From Pseudanabaena sp. M53BS1SP1A06MG (GTDB lineage Bacteria; Cyanobacteriota; Cyanobacteriia; Pseudanabaenales; Pseudanabaenaceae), in assembly GCA_020404105.1 (NCBI GenBank), contig JADBWH010000032.1, forward strand, positions 60,938 through 124,937: 64,000 nt of DNA, read 5' to 3'. Positions within the stretch are counted from its first letter, which is position 1. Every line of letters starts with the position of its first letter. The notes beneath the pieces are model-generated. The model did no database searches. It saw only the letters and a list, made by a program, of their open reading frames with translations, and had not been told where the DNA came from. This document shows positions 63,961 through 64,000 of the stretch, in pieces. The position numbers and the translations under genes were made by a program.

Positions 63961-64000
63961 ATGACCCAAAACGCCTCACGTATCTATAATGAACTAACAA
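63961..64000 (+). CDS. Start of a gene cut by the window edge, possibly a transposase
   Basis: After a strong ribosome site (AAAAAGGAGCATAGGACAA) an ATG at 63961 opens a frame MTQNASRIYNELT that runs to the window end. Thirteen residues do not allow identification. The start is somewhat like those of some insertion-sequence transposases, which would also fit the AT-rich segment after rsmD, but this is a guess. Confidence 0.5.
   Translation, partial: MTQNASRIYNELT

Overview
The window looks like chromosomal DNA of a cyanobacterium. The octamer GCGATCGC (HIP1) is scattered through most genes. There is a one-helix high-light-inducible protein, a Gap2-type GAPDH and several small protein families typical of cyanobacteria (DUF3082-like, DUF3493-like, ComFB, CHASE2 cyclase). 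The moderate AT-richness and the many palindromic repeats fit a filamentous, Pseudanabaena-like lineage, but that placement is inference. Most genes are housekeeping genes in single or short transcription units. No rRNA, tRNA or CRISPR array was recognised.

Layout. 1-2.35 kb (minus strand): a truncated unknown protein with a nuclease-like motif, a MazF/PemK toxin with its antitoxin, and a second antitoxin-like gene. 2.4-8.3 kb (minus): one class II (B12-dependent) ribonucleotide reductase gene, nrdJ, split by two LAGLIDADG inteins and by a group I intron that carries a PD-(D/E)XK-type homing endonuclease. Exon 1 also has an apparent one-base frameshift just before the active-site cysteine. 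8.6-10.8 kb (plus): rpsP, a KH-domain protein, cinA and a 47-residue small protein. 10.8-11.7 kb: decayed fragments of three transposase families (IS630, IS256 and IS30 types). 11.8-16 kb: a NYN nuclease, hli, an ATP-grasp protein and a two-gene AAA ATPase plus TOPRIM/DUF4435-like operon that resembles the PARIS anti-phage system.

16-31 kb: alaS, SIMPL protein, purB, YggT, gap2, a CHASE2 adenylate cyclase, a Pro/Thr-rich lipoprotein, trpC, a lipase-like hydrolase and a 2-Cys peroxiredoxin. 31-47 kb: a cupin, DUF3082-like protein, an FAD oxidoreductase, NAD(P)HX repair enzyme, a PP2C phosphatase, hrcA, bolA, exonuclease III, a pentapeptide protein, a UbiD decarboxylase, a DUF309 cluster and a GST. 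47-64 kb: a membrane coiled-coil protein, a solute-binding lipoprotein, tandem ComFB, pgl, asnS, guanine deaminase, an RNase D-like nuclease, unknown proteins, a YheT-like hydrolase, an HTH/acidic protein, a SirB1-type protein, a K+ channel, rsmD and the start of one more gene at the right edge.

The intergenic spaces hold at least five families of 60-110 bp palindromic, MITE-like repeats (called A to E here). Some touch genes: an A copy supplies the last codons and stop of ubiD, and a C copy appears to supply the peroxiredoxin stop codon. The most interesting loci are the triply invaded nrdJ gene and the PARIS-like operon.
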